Assembly: GCF_021026095.1 (NCBI RefSeq)
Contig: NZ_JAJNCU010000002.1
Coordinates: 328,709-392,708, forward strand
Direction of reading: 5' to 3'
Origin: Salinicoccus halitifaciens
Lineage (GTDB): Bacteria; Bacillota; Bacilli; Staphylococcales; Salinicoccaceae
DNA: 64,000 bases
Within the stretch, counting starts at the first letter, position 1, and the number at the start of each line of letters is the position of its first letter. Position numbers and translations under genes: made by a program. Below, piece after piece: positions 31,954 through 41,499 of the stretch. Below the pieces are notes generated by a model. It ran no database searches. It saw nothing but the letters and a program-made list of their open reading frames with translations, and was not told the DNA's origin.

Positions 31954-33003
31954 TTAATTTTCCGGCTCCATGTAACTGTAGTCATCCAGATCGAGGCTGG
32001 TGGGAAGGCCGCTCAGTAGGCGTGCAGCTTCACGGCCGATGTAGGGTGCGGCGGTGAGTCCCGTGGCGCCGAGCCCGTTGATGACGAATGTCCTGTCATC
32101 ATGGTATCCGATGAACGGCAGGTGATCCCTTGCATAAGGTTTGAAGCCGGTCATCATCTTGATGTCCGTGATGGCATGGTCCGGGAAATACCGTTCGGCG
32201 AGCCCCCTCAAATAACGGTGGTTTTCCTCAGAAGGTGAATCATCAAAAGATTCAGTGTCGATATGCGTGGTGCCGATCGCAAACTCATTGGCACCCATCT
32301 CCACGATATAAATGGGCCCGAGTGCCATGACGACCGGTGTATGGACGACCTCGGGCGCTTCGACTTTAAAATGCAGCACCTCGGAGCGCTGATGGCGGAC
32401 AGCCGGTCCGAAGTCCTGCTCGACGCCCCATGCACCGGTTGCGTAGATGGTGACATGGTCATCACCCGGCGCCGGTGCCTCGCCTTCAATCCATTCGCCC
32501 CCGTTGGAGACGAAGGCATTTTTCAATGCGTCCCTGAGCAGCGCCCCTTTGACCTGCGCACCGCCTTCGACATAGACCCCGGGGTAGCTGTCGTTCAAAT
32601 AAGGATGGCGCTGTTTGACTTCCTCCCTTGAAAGCTTCAGGACTTCACCCATTTCAGGCGCATCCGCCTTTTTTTTGCTGATGCGATTGAAGCCGAGTTC
32701 GAGGACTTCATCATCTTTGAATAAAGAGATCGCACCCCGCTGTGTATACCCCGTCTCAAGTTCTGTCTCCCGTTCAAGCCGGCTGATGAAGGACGGATAA
32801 TATTCCGCCGCTTTCGTCACCAGGCGGTACCATTTCTTATTCCTCCGCTGGGAGACCCATGGATTGATGATGCCCGCCGACGCCTCCGTCGCATTCCCGG
32901 CATCATTGCGGTCATACAGGGTGACCGAGTGACCGTGCTGCTTCAAATGATAGCCGAGGGAAGCACCTGCAATGCCGCCCCCGATGATTGTGAATTTTTC
33001 CAT
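31954..33003 (-). CDS. FAD-dependent amine/glycine oxidase-like oxidoreductase
   Basis: 349 residues of the DAO (D-amino-acid/glycine oxidase) superfamily. IIGGGIAGASLGYHLKQHGHSVTLYDR is the N-terminal FAD-binding motif (here spanning residues 5-31), and GFKPYARDHLPFIGYHDDRTFVINGLGATGLTAAP is the C-terminal FAD-contact region with the HxGxTxxP-like site read as GATGLT. Such enzymes oxidise amino acids or secondary amines and make H2O2. No thiamine genes are nearby, so a ThiO role is not supported. GGAGGG precedes the start. Confidence 0.85.
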   Translation of the reverse strand: MEKFTIIGGGIAGASLGYHLKQHGHSVTLYDRNDAGNATEASAGIINPWVSQRRNKKWYRLVTKAAEYYPSFISRLERETELETGYTQRGAISLFKDDEVLELGFNRISKKKADAPEMGEVLKLSREEVKQRHPYLNDSYPGVYVEGGAQVKGALLRDALKNAFVSNGGEWIEGEAPAPGDDHVTIYATGAWGVEQDFGPAVRHQRSEVLHFKVEAPEVVHTPVVMALGPIYIVEMGANEFAIGTTHIDTESFDDSPSEENHRYLRGLAERYFPDHAITDIKMMTGFKPYARDHLPFIGYHDDRTFVINGLGATGLTAAPYIGREAARLLSGLPTSLDLDDYSYMEPEN

Positions 33004-33083
33004 TTTATACTATCCCTCCGTGCATGATTCATTGAAATTATATGATAGACTGTGTACTGATGTCATTTTGAGGAGCCTGACCC

Positions 33084-33647
33084 ATGAACAAGTACGTACT
33101 GGACATATTCAAAGATCAGGACGCTCTGAAAACTTTGAACAAATGGTCCATCCTGATCACACTCGGCGCCTTCATATTATTCTACTTATTCGAGGTGCTT
33201 TTCACAAATACGACGGGCTCAGCCGTCATCGGCTGGTCGCCGCTTGAACTTCTGTTGTCGGTGATACTGATCTTTTTGATCATCTTCGCGGTCATCACTG
33301 TACATGAAGCCATCCACGGCCTGTTCTTCAAGCTGTTCAGGCCCCGGGGCAACGTGAAGTTCGGATACTCCAAGGGGATGTTCTACGCGACTTCCCCCGG
33401 CGAAGTGTTCAGAAGGCACGAATTCAAAATCATCATCATCATGCCTTTCATCATTATAACAGCGTTGATGATGATGATATGGTTCATCGTGCCACACGCA
33501 TCGATCAAGTATTTCCTCGCACTGCATACCGGCGCCTGTGCCGGAGATTTTTATTACCTTCACCTGCTGAATAAACACCCTGAGATGCAGTATGTCGAGG
33601 ACACCGATGTCGGCATGACGATGTACGAAAGCCATCCGGATGGATAG
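33084..33647 (+). CDS. DUF3267 membrane zinc-metalloprotease-like protein
   Basis: 187 residues with four hydrophobic helices. HEAIHG (after helix two) is an HExxH zinc motif, and [12 protein letters not shown] near the third helix offers the third ligand (Asp), as in membrane-embedded site-2-protease-like DUF3267 proteins. Substrates are unknown for most members. AGGAG precedes the ATG. The gene stands between the oxidoreductase (divergent) and dinB (same strand, 56 bases). Confidence 0.82.
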   Translation: MNKYVLDIFKDQDALKTLNKWSILITLGAFILFYLFEVLFTNTTGSAVIGWSPLELLLSVILIFLIIFAVITVHEAIHGLFFKLFRPRGNVKFGYSKGMFYATSPGEVFRRHEFKIIIIMPFIIITALMMMIWFIVPHASIKYFLALHTGACAGDFYYLHLLNKHPEMQYVEDTDVGMTMYESHPDG

Positions 33648-33703
33648 AACGCCTGTTCGTATCATGTTATAATGAAGGCAACGATAAGTGTTGGGTGATG
33701 ATT

Positions 33704-34771
33704 ATGGAAAAAAGGATCATTCATATAGATATGGACGCTTTCTATGCACAGATAGAGCAGCGGGATCATCCTGAGTACCGGGGGAAGCCGGTCATCGTCG
33801 GCGGCAGGTCGCAGAGCCGCGGCGTGGTTGCGACTGCGAGTTATGAAGCCCGGAAGTTCGGCGTGCATTCGGCGATGCCGACACGGACGGCCTATAAGCT
33901 CTGCCCGGACGGCATTTATGTGCGTCCCCGTTTCGATGTCTACAAAGCGGTCTCAAAGGAAATCATGGATGTCTTCCTTTCCTACTCGGAACTGGTTGAA
34001 CCGCTGAGCCTGGATGAGGCCTACCTCGACATCACGCACCTCGTGTCCCGGGAGCGCACCGCGAAGTCGGTCGCACTGAATATCCAGCGGGATATATTTG
34101 AGAAGACGCGCCTCACTTCTTCAAGCGGCATTTCCTACAATAAATATCTCGCGAAGATCGCATCCGGGATGAACAAGCCGAAAGGGACGACCGTCATCCA
34201 TCATGGCAATGTGATGGAAATACTGAAGGAGATGCCGATCGGGAAGTTCCCCGGCGTCGGCAGGGTCACCGAGGAAAAGATGAAATCGCTGAAGATCTTC
34301 AACGGGGAAGATCTCCATGGCTGGGCGGAAGCCGACCTCGTGCGCGAGTTCGGGAAGCGGGGGAGCTCATTGTACCGTAAGGCACGCGGCATCGGCACGA
34401 GTGAACTCAATGTCGACCGGGTGAGGAAGTCTGTCGGCAAGGAGACGACTTTCGACCATGATGTGAACGATGATGAATACATTCTGAAAGTGCTTGAAGA
34501 ACTGAGCCATAAAGTCAGCGGCAATCTCGACAGGCGGCAGTTTGCCGGCAGGGTCGTGACGGTCAAGCTGAAGACCCATGATTATAAGACGCACACCAAG
34601 CAGATGATGACCACCAACCCGATCTTCAAAGGTGACGAGATCTTTCATTATGCTTATAATTTATATCATGAAGTGAAGGAACCTGAAGAGCCGATCCGCC
34701 TGATCGGTGTGACCGTCTCGCATCTCGAGGAAAGAAGTTACCGTAATTTGACGATATATGATTTTTTATAA
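33704..34771 (+). CDS. dinB: DNA polymerase IV (Y family)
   Basis: 355 residues. Catalytic carboxylates Asp9 ([12 protein letters not shown]) and Asp104-Glu105 (SLDEAYLDI) are present; then the thumb HhH ([15 protein letters not shown]) and the little-finger domain to the C terminus. The enzyme copies past damaged bases with low fidelity. No clear LexA box was recognised in the 56 bases upstream. Start 33704 is preceded by TTGGGTG; a GTG and ATG upstream lie inside that site. The C-terminal clamp-binding motif is not obvious. Confidence 0.93.
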   Translation: MEKRIIHIDMDAFYAQIEQRDHPEYRGKPVIVGGRSQSRGVVATASYEARKFGVHSAMPTRTAYKLCPDGIYVRPRFDVYKAVSKEIMDVFLSYSELVEPLSLDEAYLDITHLVSRERTAKSVALNIQRDIFEKTRLTSSSGISYNKYLAKIASGMNKPKGTTVIHHGNVMEILKEMPIGKFPGVGRVTEEKMKSLKIFNGEDLHGWAEADLVREFGKRGSSLYRKARGIGTSELNVDRVRKSVGKETTFDHDVNDDEYILKVLEELSHKVSGNLDRRQFAGRVVTVKLKTHDYKTHTKQMMTTNPIFKGDEIFHYAYNLYHEVKEPEEPIRLIGVTVSHLEERSYRNLTIYDFL

Positions 34772-34810
34772 TAATATAGGCTTAATTAAATTTTAAAGGA
34801 AGACAAGTGA

Positions 34811-35569
<759 letters not shown>

Positions 35570-35579
35570 TCTGCCTGGA

Positions 35580-35622
35580 GATCCGGCAGTGGGGGCCTTG
35601 CTCATCCGCTGCCGGATTTTTG
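35580..35622 (+). terminator. map terminator
   Basis: ATCCGGCAG / CTGCCGGAT hairpin with an 18-base loop and T-run. Confidence 0.75.
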
Positions 35623-35628
35623 TTTGAA

Positions 35629-35800
35629 TGAGCAGTATTGGCCTCTCCCTGCTCACTCAGTTGTGATTTTAGGTGCGAGTGAGCAGAATCTGTGTCTCCC
35701 TGCTCATTCAAGTATAACTTTGGCTGTGAATAAGCAGAATCTGCCTCTCCCTGCTCATCCACGTCCAATTTCCTGCATGAGTGAGCAGATACATAAAAAG
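35629..35800. repeat. Intergenic tandem array 6, three full 51-base units plus a partial
   Basis: TGAGCAG (once TAAGCAG) at 35629, 35680, 35731 and 35782, exactly 51 apart. Each of the first three is followed 20 bases later by CTGCTCA, a perfect inverted arm, with a CTCTCC-type middle. The rest of the unit is loosely conserved. It lies between the map terminator and the terminator of the convergent gene. Confidence 0.87.
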
Positions 35801-35846
35801 CCCGGACACGGCAGGGGGACGCGGCCTCCTTTTCGTATCCGGGTTT
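35795..35846 (-). terminator. Terminator of the DUF457 hydrolase gene
   Basis: On the minus strand AAAACCCGGATACG pairs with CGTGTCCGGGCTTTTT around a GC-rich loop of about 24 bases. Confidence 0.65.
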
Positions 35847-35855
35847 TATTTAGTC

Positions 35856-36335
35856 TTAAATATAAAAATAAATGGCCTGGTATCCGTAATAGAAAGAGGC
35901 GAGGGCCAAGAGGCTGAATATGACTTCTTCCACGATGCTTCCGGTTTTTGTGGTGAGCGGGAATCTGACTCTGTAGTCGAGAGGGAAGAACAGCTGGATG
36001 CCGCGCTTCGTTCCCATATCCAATATGTAATGGCTCGCCATGCCGACGACGATGCCGGCGGTGACCTCATCGAAAGGCTGGAATGCTTTCAGCAGGAATG
36101 CCATGATGACTAAAAATAACAGGCTGTGTGTGAATGAGCGGTGGCCGAATATCAAATTCACAATCTTGGAAGTGACGGGCAGTTTTCTGCCGATCATACT
36201 CCCGCCGTGACAGATATCGGGGAGCAGGGCGCCGATGATGCCTGCACCGGTCAGGATGATCGGGTCCATGCCTGAAAAATAGGAATAGGCGAGGCCCGCA
36301 GCGATTCCGCCGGTGATATGTGTTTTTCCCGTCAT
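35856..36335 (-). CDS. YdjM-type membrane-bound metal-dependent hydrolase (DUF457)
   Basis: 159 residues with about four helices. THITGG (start), LLPDICHGGSMIGR, GHRSFTHSLLF and SHYILDMGTKRGIQLFFP carry the conserved His and Asp residues of the YdjM/LexA-regulated membrane hydrolase family. The reaction is unknown; relatives include YfhP at 46433. GGAGGG precedes the ATG. Transcribed alone, divergent from ywbE. Confidence 0.85.
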   Translation of the reverse strand: MTGKTHITGGIAAGLAYSYFSGMDPIILTGAGIIGALLPDICHGGSMIGRKLPVTSKIVNLIFGHRSFTHSLLFLVIMAFLLKAFQPFDEVTAGIVVGMASHYILDMGTKRGIQLFFPLDYRVRFPLTTKTGSIVEEVIFSLLALASFYYGYQAIYFYI

Positions 36336-36468
36336 AATTTTCCCTCCTTAGATTATTTATGATACCATTAAATGCATAATAATTTCATTTTATATGTGAA
36401 ATGATTTCATTTTTTATGAAATATTCAAAGCAGTAAATTTTAAAATAAAAATATTGAGGAGAATGAAA

Positions 36469-36663
36469 ATGCCGGGAACAAGAAGAGATAATATCGCTCC
36501 GGGAAAGAGAGTCAACGTCGTACAGAAACAGGATCAGAGGACGGGGAGGCTGACCGAAGGGGTGGTCGCAAGGATCCTCACGAATTCACCGACACATCCC
36601 CACGGCATCAAAGTGAAACTAGAAGACGGGACCGTCGGCAGGGTGAAGGAGATACTGGACTGA
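36469..36663 (+). CDS. ywbE: YwbE family protein (DUF2196)
   Basis: 64 residues: NIAPGKRVNVVQKQDQRTGRLTEGVVARILTNSPTHPHGIKVKLEDGTVGRVKEI matches YwbE, a small KOW-like/SH3-type conserved protein of unknown function found widely in Firmicutes. The start at 36469 has GAGGAG seven bases upstream; ATG 36463 is too close. Its stop lies two bases from the stop of the convergent HAD gene, with no room for a separate terminator. Confidence 0.88.
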   Translation: MPGTRRDNIAPGKRVNVVQKQDQRTGRLTEGVVARILTNSPTHPHGIKVKLEDGTVGRVKEILD

Positions 36664-36665
36664 CT

Positions 36666-37187
36666 TCATCCTGTGAGCCAGCCGGCGAATGACAGCAAAT
36701 CCGGGAACTGATGGTCAGCGCCCGCCTTCTTTTTATCTTTTCCGATGAAAATGGTGCGGGTGCCGGCGTTTTTGCCCGCCTGTATATCCACTTCACGGTC
36801 GCCGGCCATGAAACTCCGGGACAGATCGATGTCATGTTTTTCAGCCAGATCCAAAATCATGCCCGGTGCGGGTTTCCTGCACCGGCTTTTTGCCTGCGGC
36901 ATATCGGGGCAGTAGGCGATATCATCCAGGAAAGCCCCGTGCTTTTCCAGCTCCTCTTCCATCTTCCCGTGCACCTCATGCAGTTCCTCCTCCGTCATGA
37001 AACCAAGTCCGACGCCGCCCTGATTGGTCACCACGAACACTTTATAGCCGGCTTCATTCAATTTCCTGACACCTTCGCCCACATCATCCAGCAAATAAAA
37101 ATCTTCCGGTGCGTTCACGAATCTTACACGTTCACTCATCACTTCATTGATGACGCCGTCACGATCAAGAAATACAGCCTTATGCAT
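36666..37187 (-). CDS. HAD-IIIA phosphatase, GmhB/HisB-N type
   Basis: About 173 residues. FLDRDGVIN (HAD motif I), VVTNQGGVG (motif II), and GDREVDIQAGKNAG (motif IV) are complete, and Cys/His residues near CPDMPQAKSRCRKP resemble the zinc loop of D-glycero-D-manno-heptose bisphosphate phosphatases, with one ligand position unclear. It removes phosphate from a small sugar or histidinol phosphate; no heptose or histidine genes are near. GAGGAG upstream supports start 37187. Confidence 0.85.
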   Translation of the reverse strand: MHKAVFLDRDGVINEVMSERVRFVNAPEDFYLLDDVGEGVRKLNEAGYKVFVVTNQGGVGLGFMTEEELHEVHGKMEEELEKHGAFLDDIAYCPDMPQAKSRCRKPAPGMILDLAEKHDIDLSRSFMAGDREVDIQAGKNAGTRTIFIGKDKKKAGADHQFPDLLSFAGWLTG

Positions 37188-37204
37188 CGAAAATCCACTC
37201 CTCA

Positions 37205-37238
37205 TTAAAAAATCTCCGCCCTCTGGTCAGAGGGCGGA
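37205..37238 (-). terminator. Terminator of the gamma-glutamyltransferase gene
   Basis: TCCGCCCTCT / AGAGGGCGGA hairpin with GACC loop and, on the minus strand, ATTTTTTAAT. Confidence 0.9.
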
Positions 37239-37247
37239 GTCCGTCCA

Positions 37248-38963
37248 TCAATCTTCCACAGCCTTGGCATCGCCCGGTCTCGGGAAATCGGCCCCGCCGT
37301 AAAGGCGGTGGTCGTTGTTCTGATCGATCATGATCGCCTGCACGTCGCCGATCCTTGTATCGGCGCCTTCTTCCCTGAATGACTGGTCGAATTCATAGCC
37401 GAGGTCTGCAAGTTTTTCAAGTACGGCATCTTCCACACCATCCTCCCACTGATCGTCAAGGTCGGGTGTGACATAGACGCGGGGATCTTTGATGGCTTCG
37501 TCGATCGGCATCTTATAGTCGATGACATTGACGATGGTCTGCACGACGGAAGCGATGATTGTTGCAGCCCCCGGTGAACCGAGCGTAAAGAACGGTTTAC
37601 CGTCATGGAAAAGGATCGCCGGTGACTTTGAACTTTTCGGATATTTATTGCCGTTCGGTTCATTCACGCTGCCGGGTTCCACCGAAAAATCGGTCAGATG
37701 GTTGTTCAGTATGAAACCGTAACCCGGCACCATGATGCCGGAACCGTAGATGCGTTCAATCGAGGTCGTGCACGCAGCAACGTTCCCCCACTGGTCGACG
37801 GCGGTGTAATGGGTGGTCTCCATTCCTTCCCTGCCTGACGGTTCACCCTGTTCGCGGGGGCTGTGCCCGTCTTTTTGATACTTCCATGGATCGCCTGCCT
37901 CTTTTTTCTCTGCCTTCCTTTCGATGGAAAGCTCTTCCAGACGTTCCTTGATGTAATCTTCGTGGAGTACGCCGTCGAGCGGGGCAGGGGTGAAGTTGGT
38001 GTCTTCGATATGGGCATTTTTATCCGCCAGGGCGAGCTGCAGCGTCTGCGCCATCAGGTGGTATTTTTCCACGGAATGCGGATTATACTGCGAAATGTCC
38101 ACCTGCTCCAGGATCTTCAGCTGCATGGCCACACCGATGCCGCCGGCACTCGGGGGCACAGGCAGGGCGATGTCAAATCCCCTGTAATTCGTCCACAGCG
38201 GTTCATCGACGATGACTTCATAATTGAGCAGGTCCTGATGAGTCATGATGCCGCCGTGGTCTTTGACCGCCTTGATGATCGCATCTGCAATCTCACCTTC
38301 GTAGACATCATCGAATCCTTTGTCCCTGATTGTTCTGAGTGTATGTGCAAGCTCCGGCTGCCTGAGGGTGTCTCCTTCTTTAAGGTGTGTGCCGCCGGGC
38401 ATGAACTTCTTCCGGGCCTCTTCATGGAGCCGGTGATCGAACAGCTCAAGCGTACGCTCCATCAGCCCGTGGACTCTGTAGTCCGATTCTGCAAGACGTA
38501 TTGCAGGGTCTATCAACGTCTCCAGCGGGAGCGTCGCATAATTTTCGTGGAGGTGTTTCAGGCCTTTCATGATGCTCGGTATACCGACCGCCGTCCCGTG
38601 CGTGGAACGTTCATCGAAAGGGATCTCCTCGCCGTTTTCATCCACGAAGGTTTCCGGCGTCATGGCGGCGGGTGCCTTCGGGTGGGCATTGATCATTTTG
38701 GTTTCATCTTTTTCAGCGTCATAGCACATCAGGAAGCCGCCTGAACCGATGCCTGTGTTCATGCCTTCAACGACCGAAAGTGCAAGCTGCACCGCGATGA
38801 CCGCATCGAATGCATTGCCGCCTTTCTTAAGCATCTCATTGCCGGCATCGGTCGCTTCCTTGACCGCACTTGAGACCATGCCGTAACGGCCCGTATCACC
38901 TTTCATGTCCTGATCGGGCTCTATATATTTTTGTACCGCAAAAATTTCTTCTATATTTGCCAT
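37248..38963 (-). CDS. ggt: Gamma-glutamyltransferase-family hydrolase without signal peptide
   Basis: 571 residues of the Ntn-hydrolase GGT family. The autoprocessing Thr is in METTHYTAVD (about residues 381-390), and small-subunit motifs GSGIMVPGYGFILNN, SPAILFHDGKPFFTLGSPGAATI and GDVQAI follow. The family cleaves or transfers gamma-glutamyl groups from glutathione or polyglutamate. Unlike secreted GGTs, it starts directly with MANIEEIFAVQKY and has no signal peptide, as in the YwrD branch, so it is probably cytoplasmic. AGGAGTG precedes the ATG. Monocistronic. Confidence 0.88.
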   Translation of the reverse strand: MANIEEIFAVQKYIEPDQDMKGDTGRYGMVSSAVKEATDAGNEMLKKGGNAFDAVIAVQLALSVVEGMNTGIGSGGFLMCYDAEKDETKMINAHPKAPAAMTPETFVDENGEEIPFDERSTHGTAVGIPSIMKGLKHLHENYATLPLETLIDPAIRLAESDYRVHGLMERTLELFDHRLHEEARKKFMPGGTHLKEGDTLRQPELAHTLRTIRDKGFDDVYEGEIADAIIKAVKDHGGIMTHQDLLNYEVIVDEPLWTNYRGFDIALPVPPSAGGIGVAMQLKILEQVDISQYNPHSVEKYHLMAQTLQLALADKNAHIEDTNFTPAPLDGVLHEDYIKERLEELSIERKAEKKEAGDPWKYQKDGHSPREQGEPSGREGMETTHYTAVDQWGNVAACTTSIERIYGSGIMVPGYGFILNNHLTDFSVEPGSVNEPNGNKYPKSSKSPAILFHDGKPFFTLGSPGAATIIASVVQTIVNVIDYKMPIDEAIKDPRVYVTPDLDDQWEDGVEDAVLEKLADLGYEFDQSFREEGADTRIGDVQAIMIDQNNDHRLYGGADFPRPGDAKAVED

Positions 38964-39074
38964 TCATATGTCACTCCTAAGTCTATGTTTTCTTGAGATA
39001 CATATTTATAACCTTTATCGGCGGGTTTAAAACGCGGGGGAGGGAACGCAGTAAATTTATGACCTCCCTTCAAT

Positions 39075-39106
39075 AAAAACGGCACCTTGCGGAAGGCGCC
39101 GTTTTT
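39075..39106 (-). terminator. Terminator of the carbonic anhydrase operon
   Basis: AAAACGGCGCCTT / AAGGTGCCGTTTT hairpin on the minus strand with flanking A and T runs. Confidence 0.87.
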
Positions 39107-39114
39107 CATTCAAT

Positions 39115-39678
39115 CTAATTCTTATAACCGTCGACGACAAGGTCGACTTTGCCGTTCTCGGGATCGATCACAAGCCCGTGAACCGGGACACTGTTGTCGA
39201 ACAATGGATGTTCATGCACTTTACGCACGCTTTCCCTGACGCTGTCCTCGACGGATTCAAAGCCTTTCAGCCATGATTCGATATCGATCCTCGAATGCTT
39301 GAGCACTTCGAATGTGTTATCCGAAATGCCGCGGTCTTTCATCTCCTGAATCATCGGCTCTGGTTTAAGGGCACCGAAGCCGCAGTCGTGGTGGCCCATG
39401 ATGACGACTTCCTCGACGCCGAGCATGTACACCGCAACAAGTATGCTGCGCACCGTGCTGCCGTAAGGGTGGGAAATGACCCCGCCGGCATTTTGTATAT
39501 GCTTGATGTCACCGTTCTTCAGACCGAGTGATTTGAAGGACATTTCCGTGAGCCTCGTATCCATGCAGGACACGAGGACCATTTTTTTCTGTGGCGATTT
39601 TGTTGCGACATAATTTTTATACTCTTCGTTTTCAACGAAGCTCTTATTGAATTCAAGCAAATCATATAGTAATGGCAT
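39115..39678 (-). CDS. Beta-class carbonic anhydrase
   Basis: 187 residues. Zinc ligands Cys38, Asp40 (SCMDTR), His96 and Cys99 (GHHDCG) are visible; Asp40 and Arg42 form the catalytic dyad. It interconverts CO2 and bicarbonate. It is the short type found in Bacillus (YvdA/YtiB-like). Start 39678: GGGAGGA lies inside the end of the upstream yihY gene, one base separating the two reading frames, so translation is coupled. Confidence 0.92.
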   Translation of the reverse strand: MPLLYDLLEFNKSFVENEEYKNYVATKSPQKKMVLVSCMDTRLTEMSFKSLGLKNGDIKHIQNAGGVISHPYGSTVRSILVAVYMLGVEEVVIMGHHDCGFGALKPEPMIQEMKDRGISDNTFEVLKHSRIDIESWLKGFESVEDSVRESVRKVHEHPLFDNSVPVHGLVIDPENGKVDLVVDGYKN

Positions 39679-39679
39679 C

Positions 39680-40738
39680 TTAGCTGGTTCCTCCCGCTTC
39701 TGCTGTATTGGTATCGTTTTGTTTCGCAATGTCGTTCTTGTGGATGATGGCATTGATCTGTGCACCTGTGATGATTATGATTCCGGTGATGAACAACCAT
39801 AAGAGCAGGATGATCACACCGGCGATGCTGCCGTATGTCGCCGAGTAGTTCCCGAAGTTTGACACATAGAATCCGAAGCCCCATGAGGCGACAAGGAACG
39901 CAATCGTTGTGAATATCGTGCCGGGGATCACGGATTTCCAGTCGATTTTAATATTCGGGGCGACTGAGTACATGATCAGGAACACGACGAATACAAGCAG
40001 CAGCGGCAGAATGCTTCTGACGAGGTTCCATACTGTCGAGAACTGCTGATCGAGTCCAATCACACCAAACATCAGGTTGCCGATCTGGCCGCCGAATACG
40101 ATGAGTACGAATGTAAGTAAGACTGATAATGTCAGGACGATTGTGAAAATGATCGAAAGTCCTTTCGCAACGACGAAGTTGCGGTTGTCCTCCACATCGT
40201 AGGCGACATTGAATGCATTCATCAGGGCGGTCATGCCGTTGGATGCAGCCCACAGCGTTGCAATCAGACCGAATGATAAGAGTCCGCCGGTCGATTCTGA
40301 CATCACATCATCGATGACACCCGACAGCATCCCTGAAATCTCCGCCGGAGCGTAATCCTCGATGAAGCCGGTGATTGTGGCCTGGTCGATGTTGAATAAA
40401 GGCACCAGTGTCAGAAGGAAGATCAGCAGCGGGAATATCGCAAGCATGAAATAATATGCCAGCTGTGCGGCCATCCCCGTCGTGTTGTCCTTTGAGAACT
40501 GGAACATCAGCTTCTGGAAGAAATTTGCATCTTTCTTCGCCTTGGCCGGTTTGTTTATCTGGGAGACATACAGCTGTTCATCGTCCTTTTTCGGTTCCTT
40601 CGACTTGAAGACGGTGTTTTCAACGTATGTCTCATCACCCTTTTTCTTGTTACCCTTTCCCTTATTGTCTTTTTTGCCTTCAGACTCTTCCTTTATCTGT
40701 GACAAATACTTTGAATTCTTGTTCTCATCTTTAGACAT
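39680..40738 (-). CDS. YihY/BrkB-family membrane protein with Lys-rich N-terminal extension
   Basis: 352 residues. Residues 1-75 are hydrophilic with many Lys, Glu and Asp (SEGKKDNKGKGNKKKGDE), then six membrane helices of the YihY/virulence factor BrkB family (FSKDNTTGMAAQLAYYFMLAIFPLLIFLL, GLIATLWAASNGMTALMNAFNVAYDVEDNRNF). Function is not settled; it is not an RNase as once named. The cytoplasmic extension is longer than in most homologues. It lies between ytxH-like and carbonic anhydrase genes, 59 bases after the former. GAGAGGT precedes the ATG. Confidence 0.87.
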   Translation of the reverse strand: MSKDENKNSKYLSQIKEESEGKKDNKGKGNKKKGDETYVENTVFKSKEPKKDDEQLYVSQINKPAKAKKDANFFQKLMFQFSKDNTTGMAAQLAYYFMLAIFPLLIFLLTLVPLFNIDQATITGFIEDYAPAEISGMLSGVIDDVMSESTGGLLSFGLIATLWAASNGMTALMNAFNVAYDVEDNRNFVVAKGLSIIFTIVLTLSVLLTFVLIVFGGQIGNLMFGVIGLDQQFSTVWNLVRSILPLLLVFVVFLIMYSVAPNIKIDWKSVIPGTIFTTIAFLVASWGFGFYVSNFGNYSATYGSIAGVIILLLWLFITGIIIITGAQINAIIHKNDIAKQNDTNTAEAGGTS

Positions 40739-40797
40739 GAGCACACCTCTCTAGTAAGAAAAGGACCAACATCCGTCAGTCCCTTCAAGTATTTATG

Positions 40798-41118
40798 TTA
40801 CTGTGATTTTTTCTCCTCACGTTTCTGCATGAGTGTATCCTTGGCATCCATAATCTGTTTCTCGAGCTCAGGATTCTCTTCCCTGATCTGCTGGACGGTG
40901 TCTTTCCAGAACATGACTTCGTCCTTCAGCTGTTCGAATTTGGAAGAGCCGCCGGAACTGCTCTGTAATTTATCTTTGGCAGCCTCTGGATGCTTCGCAT
41001 AGTAGCCGAGCTCCTTGCCGCTGCTCATCACCGTCTGGCGCGTATTTTTGTCAATCAGACTTACCAATGCGCCAATGCCGGCACCGATCAGAATTGCAGG
41101 AATCAATTTGTTTTTCAT
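40798..41118 (-). CDS. YtxH-like general stress protein
   Basis: 106 residues: one N-terminal helix with small residues (LIPAILIGAGIGALVSLID), then a hydrophilic, helical, Lys/Glu-rich tail, as in YtxH/general-stress membrane-anchored proteins. AAAGGAG precedes the ATG. A candidate sigma-B promoter lies upstream. It heads a likely operon with the YihY protein and carbonic anhydrase. Confidence 0.72.
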   Translation of the reverse strand: MKNKLIPAILIGAGIGALVSLIDKNTRQTVMSSGKELGYYAKHPEAAKDKLQSSSGGSSKFEQLKDEVMFWKDTVQQIREENPELEKQIMDAKDTLMQKREEKKSQ

Positions 41119-41153
41119 AATGACATTTCTCCTTTAGGCTATTTATAGTTGAT

Positions 41154-41179
41154 ATATCCATTTTGAATGGAATATAAAC
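41154..41179 (-). promoter_or_regulatory. Candidate sigma-B promoter of the ytxH-like operon
   Basis: On the minus strand GTTTAT, 14 bases, GGATAT, one mismatch in each box from GTTTAA/GGGTAT. YtxH-type proteins are general-stress proteins in Bacillus, which supports the call. Confidence 0.55.
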
Positions 41180-41280
41180 TTATATACAAAATATAATAAT
41201 CTTTTTATTTATAATACTCAACCTGGGCATTCTTTGTTACTATATATTCATGCATAAATTGACAAGGAGGCGGAGGAGCC

Positions 41281-41478
41281 GTGGATAAGGAAACAATGCT
41301 GAAAGAAATAGAATCAAGATTGAAGGTCGTCAATAAAGGGATGCTGAACCCGGATGATTTCAGTGACGCCCATCAGGAGGAAATCGCTGAATACCACAAG
41401 ATGGTGACATCGAGGAATGAAATCAGCCCGATGGAGCAGACGGCGATACTCGAAGAACTGTCCAAGCTCAGAAAATAA
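41281..41478 (+). CDS. DUF1128 / UPF0435 (YfkK) family protein
   Basis: 65 residues: IESRLKVVNKGMLNPDDFSDAHQEEIAEYHKMVTSRNEISPMEQTAILEELSKLRK matches the small helical UPF0435 family of Firmicutes, of unknown function. GTG start with GGAGGCGGAGGAG upstream. In staphylococci a homologue also precedes the M29 aminopeptidase, as here (21-base gap). Confidence 0.85.
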   Translation: MDKETMLKEIESRLKVVNKGMLNPDDFSDAHQEEIAEYHKMVTSRNEISPMEQTAILEELSKLRK

Positions 41479-41499
41479 TTTCATAAAGGGGTTTTTTGA

